A stretch of 64,000 nucleotides of DNA from Polaribacter sp. IC073. GTDB taxonomy: Bacteria; Bacteroidota; Bacteroidia; Flavobacteriales; Flavobacteriaceae. The notes beneath the pieces were generated by a model that ran no database searches, was not told the DNA's origin, and was given only the letters and a program-made list of their open reading frames with translations. A program made the position numbers and the translations under genes. Shown here one piece after another: positions 55,334 to 63,869 of the stretch (the first letter of the stretch is position 1; every line of letters begins with the position of its first letter). The stretch covers positions 265,880 to 329,879 of the forward strand of contig NZ_VORS01000005.1 in assembly GCF_007997075.1 (NCBI RefSeq), read 5' to 3'.

Positions 55334-55600
55334 ATGAGTAAAATAATGACAGTAGACATTTTGTCTAGTATTAAAGGAGCAAAACCATCGGAATCGGTGA
55401 ATAAATTATTTGATGTAATTAAAAATGCCAATCAGAATAATAATGCTACAAATACGGTTCATAATAATGTGGTGTCTTTAGATGATTTAAGAGAAGATGT
55501 AATTGTGGAAAGTTCATCCTTAGAAAAAGAAATTATCAGAGAAAACTTTCCAAGAGAAAAAAACGGATTTTTAGTGGTTGCTAAAGTGATAGAAGATTAA
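55334..55600 (+). CDS. gatC: Glutamyl/aspartyl-tRNA amidotransferase subunit C, divergent
   Basis: The 88-residue protein ends with DDLREDVIVESSSLEKEIIRENFPR and then NGFLVVAKVIED, which fits the C-terminal belt of GatC (LRED, then a Pro, then GFF-VPKVIE). The N-terminal helices normally present in GatC are replaced by a different segment and an Asn-rich linker (eight Asn in residues 31-45). GatC stabilises the GatA-GatB pair. Its position directly before gatA, with 1 bp between stop and start, supports the identification despite the divergence. Confidence 0.75.
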   Translation: MSKIMTVDILSSIKGAKPSESVNKLFDVIKNANQNNNATNTVHNNVVSLDDLREDVIVESSSLEKEIIRENFPREKNGFLVVAKVIED

Positions 55601-55601
55601 T

Positions 55602-56996
55602 ATGGAGTCGCAGATAAAAAAGATACATCAACAATTGATGTCTAAAGAAATTACTTGCACAAGTTTGGTGCAAGAAAAGTTAGGTCTATTAAAACAAAAT
55701 ACGCACAATACTGTAAATTCTTTATTAGCCGAAACTGCTTTGGCATTGGCTAAAAAAGTAGATGCAAAAATAGAAAATGGTGAAGAAATTGGTTTGTTAG
55801 AAGGAATTCCTTTCGGAATTAAAGATGTGTACATGGTACAAGGAACGTATACCACTGCAAGTTCTAACTTGCTAAAAAAATACAAAGCGGCGTATACGGC
55901 AACTTCTATTCAGAAATTGTTAGATGCAGGCGCTATTCCTTTAGTAAAAGAAAATTGTGATGCTTTCGGACATGGTTCTTCTTCTGAAAACACCATTTTC
56001 GGCGCCGTAAAAAATGCTATAAATTCAGAATTAGTTGGTGGAGGTTCTAGTGGCGGTTCTGCGGTAAACGTTGCAAAAGACTATACTGTTTTTTCAATTG
56101 GTGGAGACACAGGAGGTTCTATTCGCCAACCCGCAGGTTACAATAAAGTATACGGATTTAAACCAACGTATGGTAGAATTTCTAGATACGGTTTAATGGC
56201 GTACGCATCTTCTACAGATTGTGTTGGGCCCATTGCAAAATCTATTGAAGACATTCGGATTGTCTTAAATGTGATGAGCGGAAAAGATGTAAGAGATCAA
56301 ACTAGTTATGTTTCTGAGGTAGTTTCTGAAGACCTACATACATCCAAAGTAAAAACGGTTGGGTATTATACCAATTTTATTGAAAGTGACGCAATAAGCA
56401 AAGAAATTAAAGCCGATTTCTTATCAACTTTAGAAAAAATAAAAGCCAAAGGAATTAAAGTAAAAGCATTAGATTTCTTTAATGCGGATGTATTGGTTTC
56501 TACGTACTACACGCTGGCAATGGCAGAAACGGCTTCTAATTTATCGAGATTAGACGGTACAAATTACGGTGATAGAGTAGAAGGGAAGAATTTAAAAGAC
56601 ACGTATGCTATTACACGATCAGAAAAGTTTTCTGAAGAAACCAAAAGAAGAATTGTTGGTGGAAACCAAGTATTATCACAAGGTTTTTCTGATGAAATTT
56701 ACTTAAAAGCACAAAATTTAAGAAATCAAATTTCTGCAAGATTTAGTGAAGACTTTGAAACTGTAGATGTAGTTTTATCTCCAGTAACACCTGCAAATCC
56801 ACCAAAAATTGGCGAGAGTTTAAATGATCCTTTGGCAATGTATTTGTCAGATGCATATACGGTAGGTTTTAGTTTGGGAGCATTACCTACGTTAACCATT
56901 CCTAAAGGAACTTCAACAGGATTACAAATTACAGCAGGCAAGAAAAAAGATGCGGAAGTTTTACAGTTTTCTAACTTCTTAAACGATATTTTATAA
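55602..56996 (+). CDS. gatA: Glutamyl/aspartyl-tRNA amidotransferase subunit A
   Basis: The 464-residue amidase releases ammonia from glutamine (or asparagine) for transfer to misacylated tRNA. The amidase-signature triad is complete: Lys74 in GIKDVY, cis-Ser149 in GGGSSGGSA, and Ser173 in GGDTGGSIRQPA, each five residues earlier than in S. aureus GatA (79, 154, 178). GFKPTYGRISRYGL is the next conserved stretch. Its stop overlaps the start of the gatB-aspS gene by 1 nt (TAATG), indicating tight coupling. Confidence 0.95.
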   Translation: MESQIKKIHQQLMSKEITCTSLVQEKLGLLKQNTHNTVNSLLAETALALAKKVDAKIENGEEIGLLEGIPFGIKDVYMVQGTYTTASSNLLKKYKAAYTATSIQKLLDAGAIPLVKENCDAFGHGSSSENTIFGAVKNAINSELVGGGSSGGSAVNVAKDYTVFSIGGDTGGSIRQPAGYNKVYGFKPTYGRISRYGLMAYASSTDCVGPIAKSIEDIRIVLNVMSGKDVRDQTSYVSEVVSEDLHTSKVKTVGYYTNFIESDAISKEIKADFLSTLEKIKAKGIKVKALDFFNADVLVSTYYTLAMAETASNLSRLDGTNYGDRVEGKNLKDTYAITRSEKFSEETKRRIVGGNQVLSQGFSDEIYLKAQNLRNQISARFSEDFETVDVVLSPVTPANPPKIGESLNDPLAMYLSDAYTVGFSLGALPTLTIPKGTSTGLQITAGKKKDAEVLQFSNFLNDIL

Positions 56997-59900
56997 TGGA
57001 ACAAGCGCACTTAAATGAAGCTTTAAAAGCTCACGATTTAGAATTGATTATCGGTATAGAAACGCACGTTCGTTTAAATACTAAATCCAAATTATTTTGT
57101 TCTTGCCCTAATGAAGAAACGGAAGTTCCGAATACAAATATTTGTTCGGTTTGTACAGGACAAATGGGGGTTTTACCAGCTATAAATAAAGAAGCAATTA
57201 CAAAAGCTATTTATTTTGGGAAAGCAGTAAACTCTACCTTTTCTAACGAGGTTACTTCTTGGGATCGTAAGCATTATGAATACCCAGACAATCCGAAGAA
57301 TATACAAATAACACAGTTTCACAATCCTGTAATTCCAGATGGTAACGTTTCTTGTTATAGAAATGACGGATCTGAATTTACAGTAAGTTTAACGCAAACG
57401 CATATCGAAGAAGATGCTGCGAAATTAATGCACGAGAAGAAAATTTCTTTGGTAGATTTTAATAAAGCAGGGGTTCCATTAATAGAAATTGTAACAGACC
57501 CTTGTATTCGTAATATTGAAGATGCATCAACGTATGCACAATATATTCAGAGAATTGTTCAGAATTTAGGTATTTCTGAAGCAAATTTAGAAAAAGGAGA
57601 GTTTAAGTCTGATGTTTCAGTTTCCTTAAGAAAAATAGGAACAACCGATTTAAACCCAAGAACAGAAATTAAAAACTTAAATTCTTTTAAGTTTATGGTG
57701 GAAGCTTTAAAGGAGGAAATTGAAAAGCAATTAAACTACTTTATAGAGCACAAAGATTTTAGACCAGACCAAACAACGGTTTTATGGGATGCCGATTTAA
57801 AGCAAACCAAAACCATGCGAAAAAAGGAATTTGAAGCAGATTATCGCTTTATTTCTGAACCAGATTTGCCTTTTGTATCTATAAAAGAGGTTGTGGAAGG
57901 GATTAAAATAGATACCAGTGCATTGCCTTATGCAGTAGAAACGGTGTTGATAAAAGGGGGTGTTTTACCACAAGATGCCAAGTTTTTTACTGCGGATGCC
58001 ATTCGTTCTAAAACATTTATGACACTGAATGATGCAATTCAAGATCCGTCTTTTGTTGCAAAAACATTGGTAAATAATATGGGTGCAGATGCCTATGAAA
58101 ACATTCATCAAATTAACGATTTAGTTGAAATATTTCATTTGTTTAAAGCGGATAAAATTACGTCTGTTTTAGTCCAAAACGGAATCACATCTTACTTAAA
58201 AGATGCTAATTTCGATTATAAAAAGTATTTTGATGAGAATACCATTTCAGAAGATAAAATTACTGCAGCAATCGCAAAAGTAGTTTTAGAAAATGAAGTA
58301 ATTGCAACAGATATTAAAAACGGAAACCAAGGAAAAGCAGGTATTCTTGTTGGTAAAGTAATTGCAATAATTGGTAAAGGAGCTTCAGGAAAAGTAATTC
58401 GTACTGGGATTATAGAGCAACTTTCTGGAAAAGAAACAAGAGACAAGAAACAAGAAACAGGAAATGAAACATTGGAAACTAGCAATAAAAAACTAGAAAC
58501 CAATAACCAAGAAGAAGAATTAGCGCAAGTTCCAATCATCATAAAAGAAGAATACAGAACACATAAAATTTCTCAATTAACAGCAGCATCAATTAACGAG
58601 AAAGTAACCTTATCTGGTTGGGTTTCTAGTGTTAGAGATCATGGTGAATTAATGTTTATCGACTTAAGAGATTCTAGTACTCAAATTTTTCAAGTCCGTT
58701 TAAGTAGCCAGTCGTTTCCTAATTTAGATGAATTGGTCAAGTTAAAAACGGAATCTGTAATTTCTGTAACTGGTATTGTTGTTCAACGTAATGAAGATGA
58801 TTACAATGCAGGTTTAAGAACGGGTAAGTTAGAGTTAGAAACATCAGAATTAGAAATACTAAACCTTTCTAAAACGTTGCCTTTTGAAATTAAAAGAGCT
58901 GCAAAAAGTAATGAGAAAGTCCGTTTCGAATACAAATTTTTAGACCATAGAAATGATGAGGTTCGCAGCGCAATTGTAAACAGACACAAAGTAATTAAAT
59001 TACTACGTGATATTTTAGATGAAGAAGAGTTTTTAGAAATAGAAACACCAATTTTAACTGCAGGAACAGACGAAGGAGCAAGAGAGTTTATTGTACCTAC
59101 AAGAAAACAATCTGGTTTATTTTATACATTACCACAAGCGCCACAACAATTTAAACAAATGTTAATGGTGGGTGGTTTTGAAAAGTATTTTCAAATAGCA
59201 CGTTGTTTTAGAGACGAAGACTCTCGTGGAGACAGACAGCCAGAATTTACACAATTAGATATTGAAATGGCGTACGCAAGTATGCAGCAAATCATCGATT
59301 TAAACACTAAAATGTTTAATGAAGTAGTGCGTAAAATCTATGGAAAAAAATGGATTTTACACCCTTTTGAAGTGATTACCTATAAAAACGCGATGGATAA
59401 ATATGGTTGTGATCGACCAGATTTACGTTACGGTTTGCAAATGCAAGATATTACGGGCATTGTAAAAGATACCACTTTTCAGGTTTTTAGCAAGCCAATT
59501 GATGAAGGCGGAATTGTAAAATGTATCAAGGTTTCTGCGAAAGAACAAGGAAACAAAAGAGCTTCTAAAGGTCAGATTGAAAATTTAACAGCTATTGCAC
59601 AACAAAATGGTTTAGGTGGTTTGGCGTATATTATTGTAAATGAAAACGATTTACAATCGCCAATTATTAAGTTTTTAGGAGAAGAAATTGCAGCAAATAT
59701 TATAAAAGCAACAGATGCTCAAGTTGGTGATATCGTATTTTTCTCAGCAGCAGATTATGCTACCGCAAATAAAGCTTTAGATGCTGTTCGTCAAGAAATG
59801 GGACGTATCTTTAAGTTGATTAATCCGAAAGAATTAAGACCAGCGTGGGTAGTAGATTTTCCAATGTTTGAAAAAACAGACGAAGGAAGATGGACGTTTA

Positions 59901-60334
59901 CACACAACCCTTTTTCTATGCCAGCAATTTACGATTTAGACAAGCATATGAATGGTGAAGGAGAGGAAATAGGAACAATTATCGCCCAACAATACGATTT
60001 AATCTTAAACGGTTATGAGATTGGTGGAGGTTCTGTTCGTGCACACAAATCAGAGATTTTAGAAGCAACCTATAAAAATATGGGGTATAATAAAGACGAA
60101 ATGATGAAAAGTGTGGGAACGATGTATAAAGCTTTCCAATACGGAGCGCCACCGCACGGGGGAATTGCTTGGGGAGTAGATCGTTTAATGATGATTTTAG
60201 AAAAGAAAGCATCTATTAGAGAAGTCATGGCGTTTCCTAAAACGGGTTCTTCTGAAGATCTATTATTTAATGCGCCTTCTATTTTATCAGATAAGAAAGT
60301 GGAAGAGATGAATGTTCGGATTATTAGAAAGTAA
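56996..60334 (+). CDS. Fusion of amidotransferase subunit GatB with non-discriminating-type aspartyl-tRNA synthetase
   Basis: The 1112-residue protein contains all of GatB (residues 1-478) and all of bacterial AspRS (about 515-1112). GatB shows IGIETHVRLNTKSKLFC, zinc cysteines 35, 37, 50 and 53, WDRKHYEYPDNPKNIQ, and the helical tail domain. A charged low-complexity linker (479-510, KETRDKKQETGN and similar) joins an OB-fold with GWVSSVRDHGELMFIDLRD. His549 stands where non-discriminating AspRS has His and E. coli AspRS has Leu30. Motif 2 is FRDEDSRGDRQPEF (738-751), then the GAD domain and motif 3 GIAWGVDRLMM. The fusion would misacylate tRNA(Asn) with Asp and hand it to the amidotransferase in one molecule. 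Confidence 0.95.
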   Translation: MEQAHLNEALKAHDLELIIGIETHVRLNTKSKLFCSCPNEETEVPNTNICSVCTGQMGVLPAINKEAITKAIYFGKAVNSTFSNEVTSWDRKHYEYPDNPKNIQITQFHNPVIPDGNVSCYRNDGSEFTVSLTQTHIEEDAAKLMHEKKISLVDFNKAGVPLIEIVTDPCIRNIEDASTYAQYIQRIVQNLGISEANLEKGEFKSDVSVSLRKIGTTDLNPRTEIKNLNSFKFMVEALKEEIEKQLNYFIEHKDFRPDQTTVLWDADLKQTKTMRKKEFEADYRFISEPDLPFVSIKEVVEGIKIDTSALPYAVETVLIKGGVLPQDAKFFTADAIRSKTFMTLNDAIQDPSFVAKTLVNNMGADAYENIHQINDLVEIFHLFKADKITSVLVQNGITSYLKDANFDYKKYFDENTISEDKITAAIAKVVLENEVIATDIKNGNQGKAGILVGKVIAIIGKGASGKVIRTGIIEQLSGKETRDKKQETGNETLETSNKKLETNNQEEELAQVPIIIKEEYRTHKISQLTAASINEKVTLSGWVSSVRDHGELMFIDLRDSSTQIFQVRLSSQSFPNLDELVKLKTESVISVTGIVVQRNEDDYNAGLRTGKLELETSELEILNLSKTLPFEIKRAAKSNEKVRFEYKFLDHRNDEVRSAIVNRHKVIKLLRDILDEEEFLEIETPILTAGTDEGAREFIVPTRKQSGLFYTLPQAPQQFKQMLMVGGFEKYFQIARCFRDEDSRGDRQPEFTQLDIEMAYASMQQIIDLNTKMFNEVVRKIYGKKWILHPFEVITYKNAMDKYGCDRPDLRYGLQMQDITGIVKDTTFQVFSKPIDEGGIVKCIKVSAKEQGNKRASKGQIENLTAIAQQNGLGGLAYIIVNENDLQSPIIKFLGEEIAANIIKATDAQVGDIVFFSAADYATANKALDAVRQEMGRIFKLINPKELRPAWVVDFPMFEKTDEGRWTFTHNPFSMPAIYDLDKHMNGEGEEIGTIIAQQYDLILNGYEIGGGSVRAHKSEILEATYKNMGYNKDEMMKSVGTMYKAFQYGAPPHGGIAWGVDRLMMILEKKASIREVMAFPKTGSSEDLLFNAPSILSDKKVEEMNVRIIRK

Positions 60335-60360
60335 TTTTTAAAGAATTCTTAAAAATATAA

Positions 60361-60388
60361 AAATCTCGCGAAAGCGAGATTTTTTTTG
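60361..60388 (+). terminator. Terminator of the gat-aspS operon
   Basis: AAATCTCGC and GCGAGATTT around a GAAA tetraloop with a long T-run, 27 bp after the stop. Confidence 0.9.
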
Positions 60389-60425
60389 TTTTTATTAAAA
60401 ATGAGTACTAATAAAATATTCGTGT

Positions 60426-60558
60426 AAGCGTTTTTGTATAAGATTAGTTGTATGCTTTAAGCAATGAAGTTCGTAAATAAAGCAAGAGCTCAGAAAGTTT
60501 GTTTTAGATTTTCGTAAGTAAGCTAAAAGGCAGCAATTAATTATACACACTGCTGGCA
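60426..60558 (-). repeat. Dispersed ~130-bp intergenic repeat, type B (copy 2)
   Basis: Ordered landmarks are TTTTTGTATAAGATTAGTTG, TTCGTAAATAAAGC, AGAAAGTTTG, TTTTCGTAAGTAAGC and GCAATTAATTATACAC. It lies immediately 3' of the M28 peptidase gene (minus strand, stop at 60570). Confidence 0.8.
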
Positions 60559-60569
60559 TTAGTTTTAAT

Positions 60570-62195
60570 TTATTTTCTAGCTGCTTTAAACTCACTGCTA
60601 TCATACCATTTTGGAAAATAATCTTCATTAGATAATTTCAAACCTACATTAAAAAACAGCTGAAGGTCTAGTCTAATACCACTCAATTCAAAGGTTTTAG
60701 CATCGTAATTATCTGCTACCTGATGGTATTTAAATTTTTCATAATAATCTTTATAGGCTTTAATTTCTTCAATGCTATTATCAAATCCTTCATAAGTACC
60801 GCTAGCGTACAAAGCAGGGATTCCAAGTTTAGCAAAATTAAAGTGGTCTGATCTGAAGAAATAGCCTTTTTCTGCCACTGGATCTGGAATGATATATCTA
60901 TTTTGTTCTTCGGCTGCTACTTTGGCATATTCATCCATTTCAGACTGACCATAACCTGTAATAGTTAGATCTTTCATTTGTCCTAGACTAAAAATTGCAT
61001 CCATATTTATATTGGCAACCGTTTTTTCTGGATCGAATATAGGGTATGCAGCATAATAGGCAGAGCCTAACAAGCCTTGTTCTTCTCCAGTTAACGCGAT
61101 AAATACAATAGATCGCTTTGTAGGTTTACTTTTCTTAAACGTTTCTGCTATCGCTAATAAACCAGCTGTTCCTGTAGCATTATCTACAGCTCCATTGTAA
61201 ATAGAATCACCTTCTATGGGTTTGCCTACGCCTAAATGATCCCAATGTGCAGAATAGATGATGAATTCATCCTTTTGATCGGTACCCGGTATCATGGCCA
61301 CTACATCTTTAGAAACGTCTTTTTTAATTTCATTCTCAATACCAACTGAAACTCTTAAATTTAGAGGAATAGGTTGAAAATCTTTATCGTGTGCAATCGT
61401 TTTATAATCTTGTGCTTTCATGGCTGATTGCTCAAATATTTTTTGGGCACTTTCATTACTTATCCAAGATTCTACGGCTAAAAGAGGTGCATCACTTTCA
61501 ATGACCAATCTAGCACCACTCCAGCTAGATTCTACCACATTCCAGCCATAAGAAGCTGGTTCTGTTTCATGAATGATAATTACTCCAGCTGCACCTTGTC
61601 TTGCTGCTTCTTCATATTTGTACGTCCAACGGCCATAATAAGTCATTGCGTTGCCTTTAAACAATGTTGAATCTGCAGATTTAAAGCCCGGGTCATTGAT
61701 TAAAACAACGGCTGTTTTTCCTTTCCAGTCGATGCCCTCATAATCATTCCACCCATATTCGGGAGCAACAATCCCATAACCAGCAAACACAAGTTCGGAG
61801 TTTTCAAGACTTACTTTTGGGACTGTTTTATTTGTGGTGGCTACAAAATCTTTTAAGTAAGCTAAATTAAAACTTTTATTTTTGCTGCTAATCGTCATGT
61901 TTTCAGAAGGAGTTCCTGTGATTTCTACCATTGGAACATCTTGAAAAAAACGATCACCATTTCCTGGTAAAAGTCCGAGTTTCTCAAACTCATTTTTTAA
62001 ATAATTCACGGTTTTTACTTCTCCTTCAGTAAATGGTTTTCTTCCTAGAAATTCATCTGATGCTAGCCTTTCAATGTGATTTCCAATAGTTGTTTGATCT
62101 ACTTCTACGGTGTTTTCGTTGAATTCCTTGTTACTTTTACAACTGCTAAAGAGTACTGTTAGTACCACTAAAATTTTCAAATAATTTTTTATCAT
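60570..62195 (-). CDS. M28-family zinc peptidase lipoprotein with PA domain
   Basis: The 541-residue protein has a lipoprotein signal (LFSSC, Cys19), a protease-associated domain (about residues 120-260, with AAGVIIIHETEPASYGW), and an M28 aminopeptidase domain. The zinc-site order is complete: SAHWDHLG, GAVDNATGTAG, TGEEQGLLGS with the catalytic Glu pair, NMDAIFSLG, and RSDHFNFAKLGIPAL. It should remove N-terminal residues from peptides in the periplasm or at the cell surface. It is monocistronic with type B repeats on both sides. Confidence 0.92.
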   Translation of the reverse strand: MIKNYLKILVVLTVLFSSCKSNKEFNENTVEVDQTTIGNHIERLASDEFLGRKPFTEGEVKTVNYLKNEFEKLGLLPGNGDRFFQDVPMVEITGTPSENMTISSKNKSFNLAYLKDFVATTNKTVPKVSLENSELVFAGYGIVAPEYGWNDYEGIDWKGKTAVVLINDPGFKSADSTLFKGNAMTYYGRWTYKYEEAARQGAAGVIIIHETEPASYGWNVVESSWSGARLVIESDAPLLAVESWISNESAQKIFEQSAMKAQDYKTIAHDKDFQPIPLNLRVSVGIENEIKKDVSKDVVAMIPGTDQKDEFIIYSAHWDHLGVGKPIEGDSIYNGAVDNATGTAGLLAIAETFKKSKPTKRSIVFIALTGEEQGLLGSAYYAAYPIFDPEKTVANINMDAIFSLGQMKDLTITGYGQSEMDEYAKVAAEEQNRYIIPDPVAEKGYFFRSDHFNFAKLGIPALYASGTYEGFDNSIEEIKAYKDYYEKFKYHQVADNYDAKTFELSGIRLDLQLFFNVGLKLSNEDYFPKWYDSSEFKAARK

Positions 62196-62229
62196 TGGTA
62201 TTATAAATTGAATATACGATTTAATTATT

Positions 62230-62363
62230 GCAAGGTTTTTGTATAACCTTAGTTGTGTGTTTTAAGTAGTGAAGTTACTAAATAAATTACGGAACAAGAA
62301 AGTCCGTTTAGACTTTCGTAAGTAAGCCATTTGCAGAAATTAATTTCATACGGTGTTAACAAC
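62230..62363 (-). repeat. Dispersed ~130-bp intergenic repeat, type B (copy 3)
   Basis: Landmarks TTTTTGTATAACCTTAGTTG, TTTAAGTAGTGAAG, AAGAAAGTCCG, GACTTTCGTAAGTAAGCC and TTCATACGGTGTTAACAAC occur in order. It follows the stop of the small gene at 62369 by 5 bp. Confidence 0.8.
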
Positions 62364-62368
62364 CAGTA

Positions 62369-62743
62369 TTACTCGGATTTAAGCCCTAATTCAATAGCTT
62401 TTTTTTCATCTTTTTTCATCTTTCGTTTATATATTTCTTCCCAAAGCTTAATGATGTCTTTTTTGCTTTTAATTCCTAAGTTTTTTACAGCATATGTCCA
62501 AGTTGCAACCGAATAGAGATAGGCTTTATGTTGAGCATTTTTCGCCCCATAACCAACATACAATTTACTGAAGTCTAGTTTTCCCCCAATAGTTTCTTTC
62601 CTAATATATTCTTTAGGGTTTTCAGTTTTTTCTTTTTCTTCAATTTTTGAATTCGAAGTGGAGTCTTTTTTGACTTCAGATTGACTAAAGGTTACATGAA
62701 CGATTAAAAATAAAATAATAAATAATAAACTCTTAAATTTCAT
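62369..62743 (-). CDS. Small secreted protein of unknown function
   Basis: From the ATG at 62743 the product has 124 residues with a signal peptide (MKFKSLLFIILFLIVHVTFSQ), a charged Glu/Lys-rich linker (about 22-48) and a C-terminal helical part (GYGAKNAQHKAYLYSVATWTYAV, then KDIIKLWEEIYKRKMKKDEKK). A longer frame upstream lacks a proper start and runs into a repeat. No family was recognised. It is one of three short genes on this strand separated by repeats. Confidence 0.55.
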   Translation of the reverse strand: MKFKSLLFIILFLIVHVTFSQSEVKKDSTSNSKIEEKEKTENPKEYIRKETIGGKLDFSKLYVGYGAKNAQHKAYLYSVATWTYAVKNLGIKSKKDIIKLWEEIYKRKMKKDEKKAIELGLKSE

Positions 62744-62765
62744 TCTTTCAGTTTTTATTGCAACT

Positions 62766-62856
62766 AACGTTGTTGTGAAATGAAGTTTGCAAAAATGCAA
62801 CTGCCTTTAGTTAAGCACTAATTTAGCATTTTTTTTTACAAGGTGTTAGCCAACGT
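62766..62856 (-). repeat. Type B-like intergenic repeat, diverged
   Basis: AACGTTGTTGTGAAATG at one end and CAAGGTGTTAGCCAACG at the other, with TAGTTAAGCACTAATTTAGC inside, follow the same pattern as the type B copies but are shorter and less similar. It covers the 3' end of the gene at 62846 by a few bases. Confidence 0.5.
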
Positions 62857-63328
62857 TTTTTATTTTTCCATTTATTTCTTTCGCAATTAACTCCGCTGAA
62901 TTTTTCAAACTCGGTTTAAAATACTTGATAATAATTCTGAATATTTTCAGTCCTAAAAAAGTCATTCCGAAAATTACTATTGGTACTAAATAATGTAAAA
63001 AGTCAGTTGATTTATTAGATGCGATAATTATTAATACGATAGTTAAAAATATGATTAGAAAAGTATTCTCAATAGTTGAATAATTTGGACTTGTATCTGA
63101 TATAGTCATACTTATAAATGTCTTTTCTTTTTCTTTAAAAACTTTTCCTTTTACAGTTATGTTCACATTATAATTTGTGGAACCAAAAAAAGTGTCATTA
63201 TTCATTGAGCCAATAAATTTTCCTTTAAGAGAACTATTTGATTCACGAAACATTTTCTTAATTATATCGCGAACTTTCTTTATTTCAAATTCAGTTTCAA
63301 TATTATATTTTTCTAAATATTCAGACAT
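62846..63328 (-). CDS. Membrane protein of unknown function with two helices
   Basis: From the ATG at 63328 the product has 160 residues. Residues 1-85 are soluble and mixed alpha/beta (EIKKVRDIIKKMFRESNSSLKGKF, then TVKGKVFKEKEKTFISMTISD). Two membrane helices follow at about 92-110 and 114-135 and then a basic tail. A longer frame starts only with TTG at 63361. No family was recognised. It lies between two repeats. Confidence 0.55.
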   Translation of the reverse strand: MSEYLEKYNIETEFEIKKVRDIIKKMFRESNSSLKGKFIGSMNNDTFFGSTNYNVNITVKGKVFKEKEKTFISMTISDTSPNYSTIENTFLIIFLTIVLIIIASNKSTDFLHYLVPIVIFGMTFLGLKIFRIIIKYFKPSLKNSAELIAKEINGKIKNVG

Positions 63329-63353
63329 ATTATTGATTTGAGTGAGTTCAAAT

Positions 63354-63490
63354 GTTGCCAATGTTTTTGTATAAGGCTAGTTGCGTGTTTAAGTAGTAAA
63401 TTTCGTAAATAAAACACAGATAGAAAGTCCACGAGAATTTTCGTAAGTAGGCTAGAACTAGCAATAAATTATATACGGCTTTCGTTGTTC
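63354..63490 (-). repeat. Dispersed ~130-bp intergenic repeat, type B (copy 4)
   Basis: Landmarks TTTTTGTATAAGGCTAGTTG, TTTAAGTAGTAAATTTCG, TAGAAAGTCC, TTTTCGTAAGTAGGC and GCAATAAATTATATACG are in order. It follows the stop of the truncated gene at 63502 by 11 bp. Confidence 0.8.
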
Positions 63491-63501
63491 TTTATGTTCA
63501 A

Positions 63502-63869
63502 TTAATCTTCAATTTTTTGGTCAATTTCCGAAATTATTTTTTTTGTCTTTTCTAACAACATCGTTCTTCCTTCATTAACTACGGTAAGAGCAAATATTTT
63601 CGAAGTTAGAACAGCATTTAAATCTATTTTCAGTTTGTTTTCATTAGTTTGTTGCCAAAAAGAATCCATAATTTTTCCATTAATTGCATTAAAAGGACTG
63701 TTCAGAGGATAATTTTGGATATAATTCTTACCAACATCTGCAGCAATTTTTAAATTAAAATCAACTAATTTCAGAATGGTCAACTGGTATGAGTTTTGTT
63801 CTTGTATTTTTTTCGCGAAATCTCTATCAAGTAAATCCAAATTACCAGTGGCAATAATAGCATTGAAAG
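63502..63869 (-). pseudogene. Gene of unknown function cut at its 5' end by an IS element
   Basis: The frame is open from the insertion point at about 63869 down to the stop at 63502 and reads TFNAIIATGNLDLLDRDFAKK and onward. No ATG occurs in the remaining part, and a TTG at 63840 gives only 112 residues. The sequence pattern suggests that the N-terminus continued upstream before the mobile element inserted. The visible part is helical and soluble, without cysteines. Function unknown. Confidence 0.65.

Noticed and set aside
62230..63490. Classical integron attC sites
   Set aside because: The ends do not match the RYYYAAC/GTTRRRY core pair and no integron integrase is in the window; kept only as a cassette-like observation.
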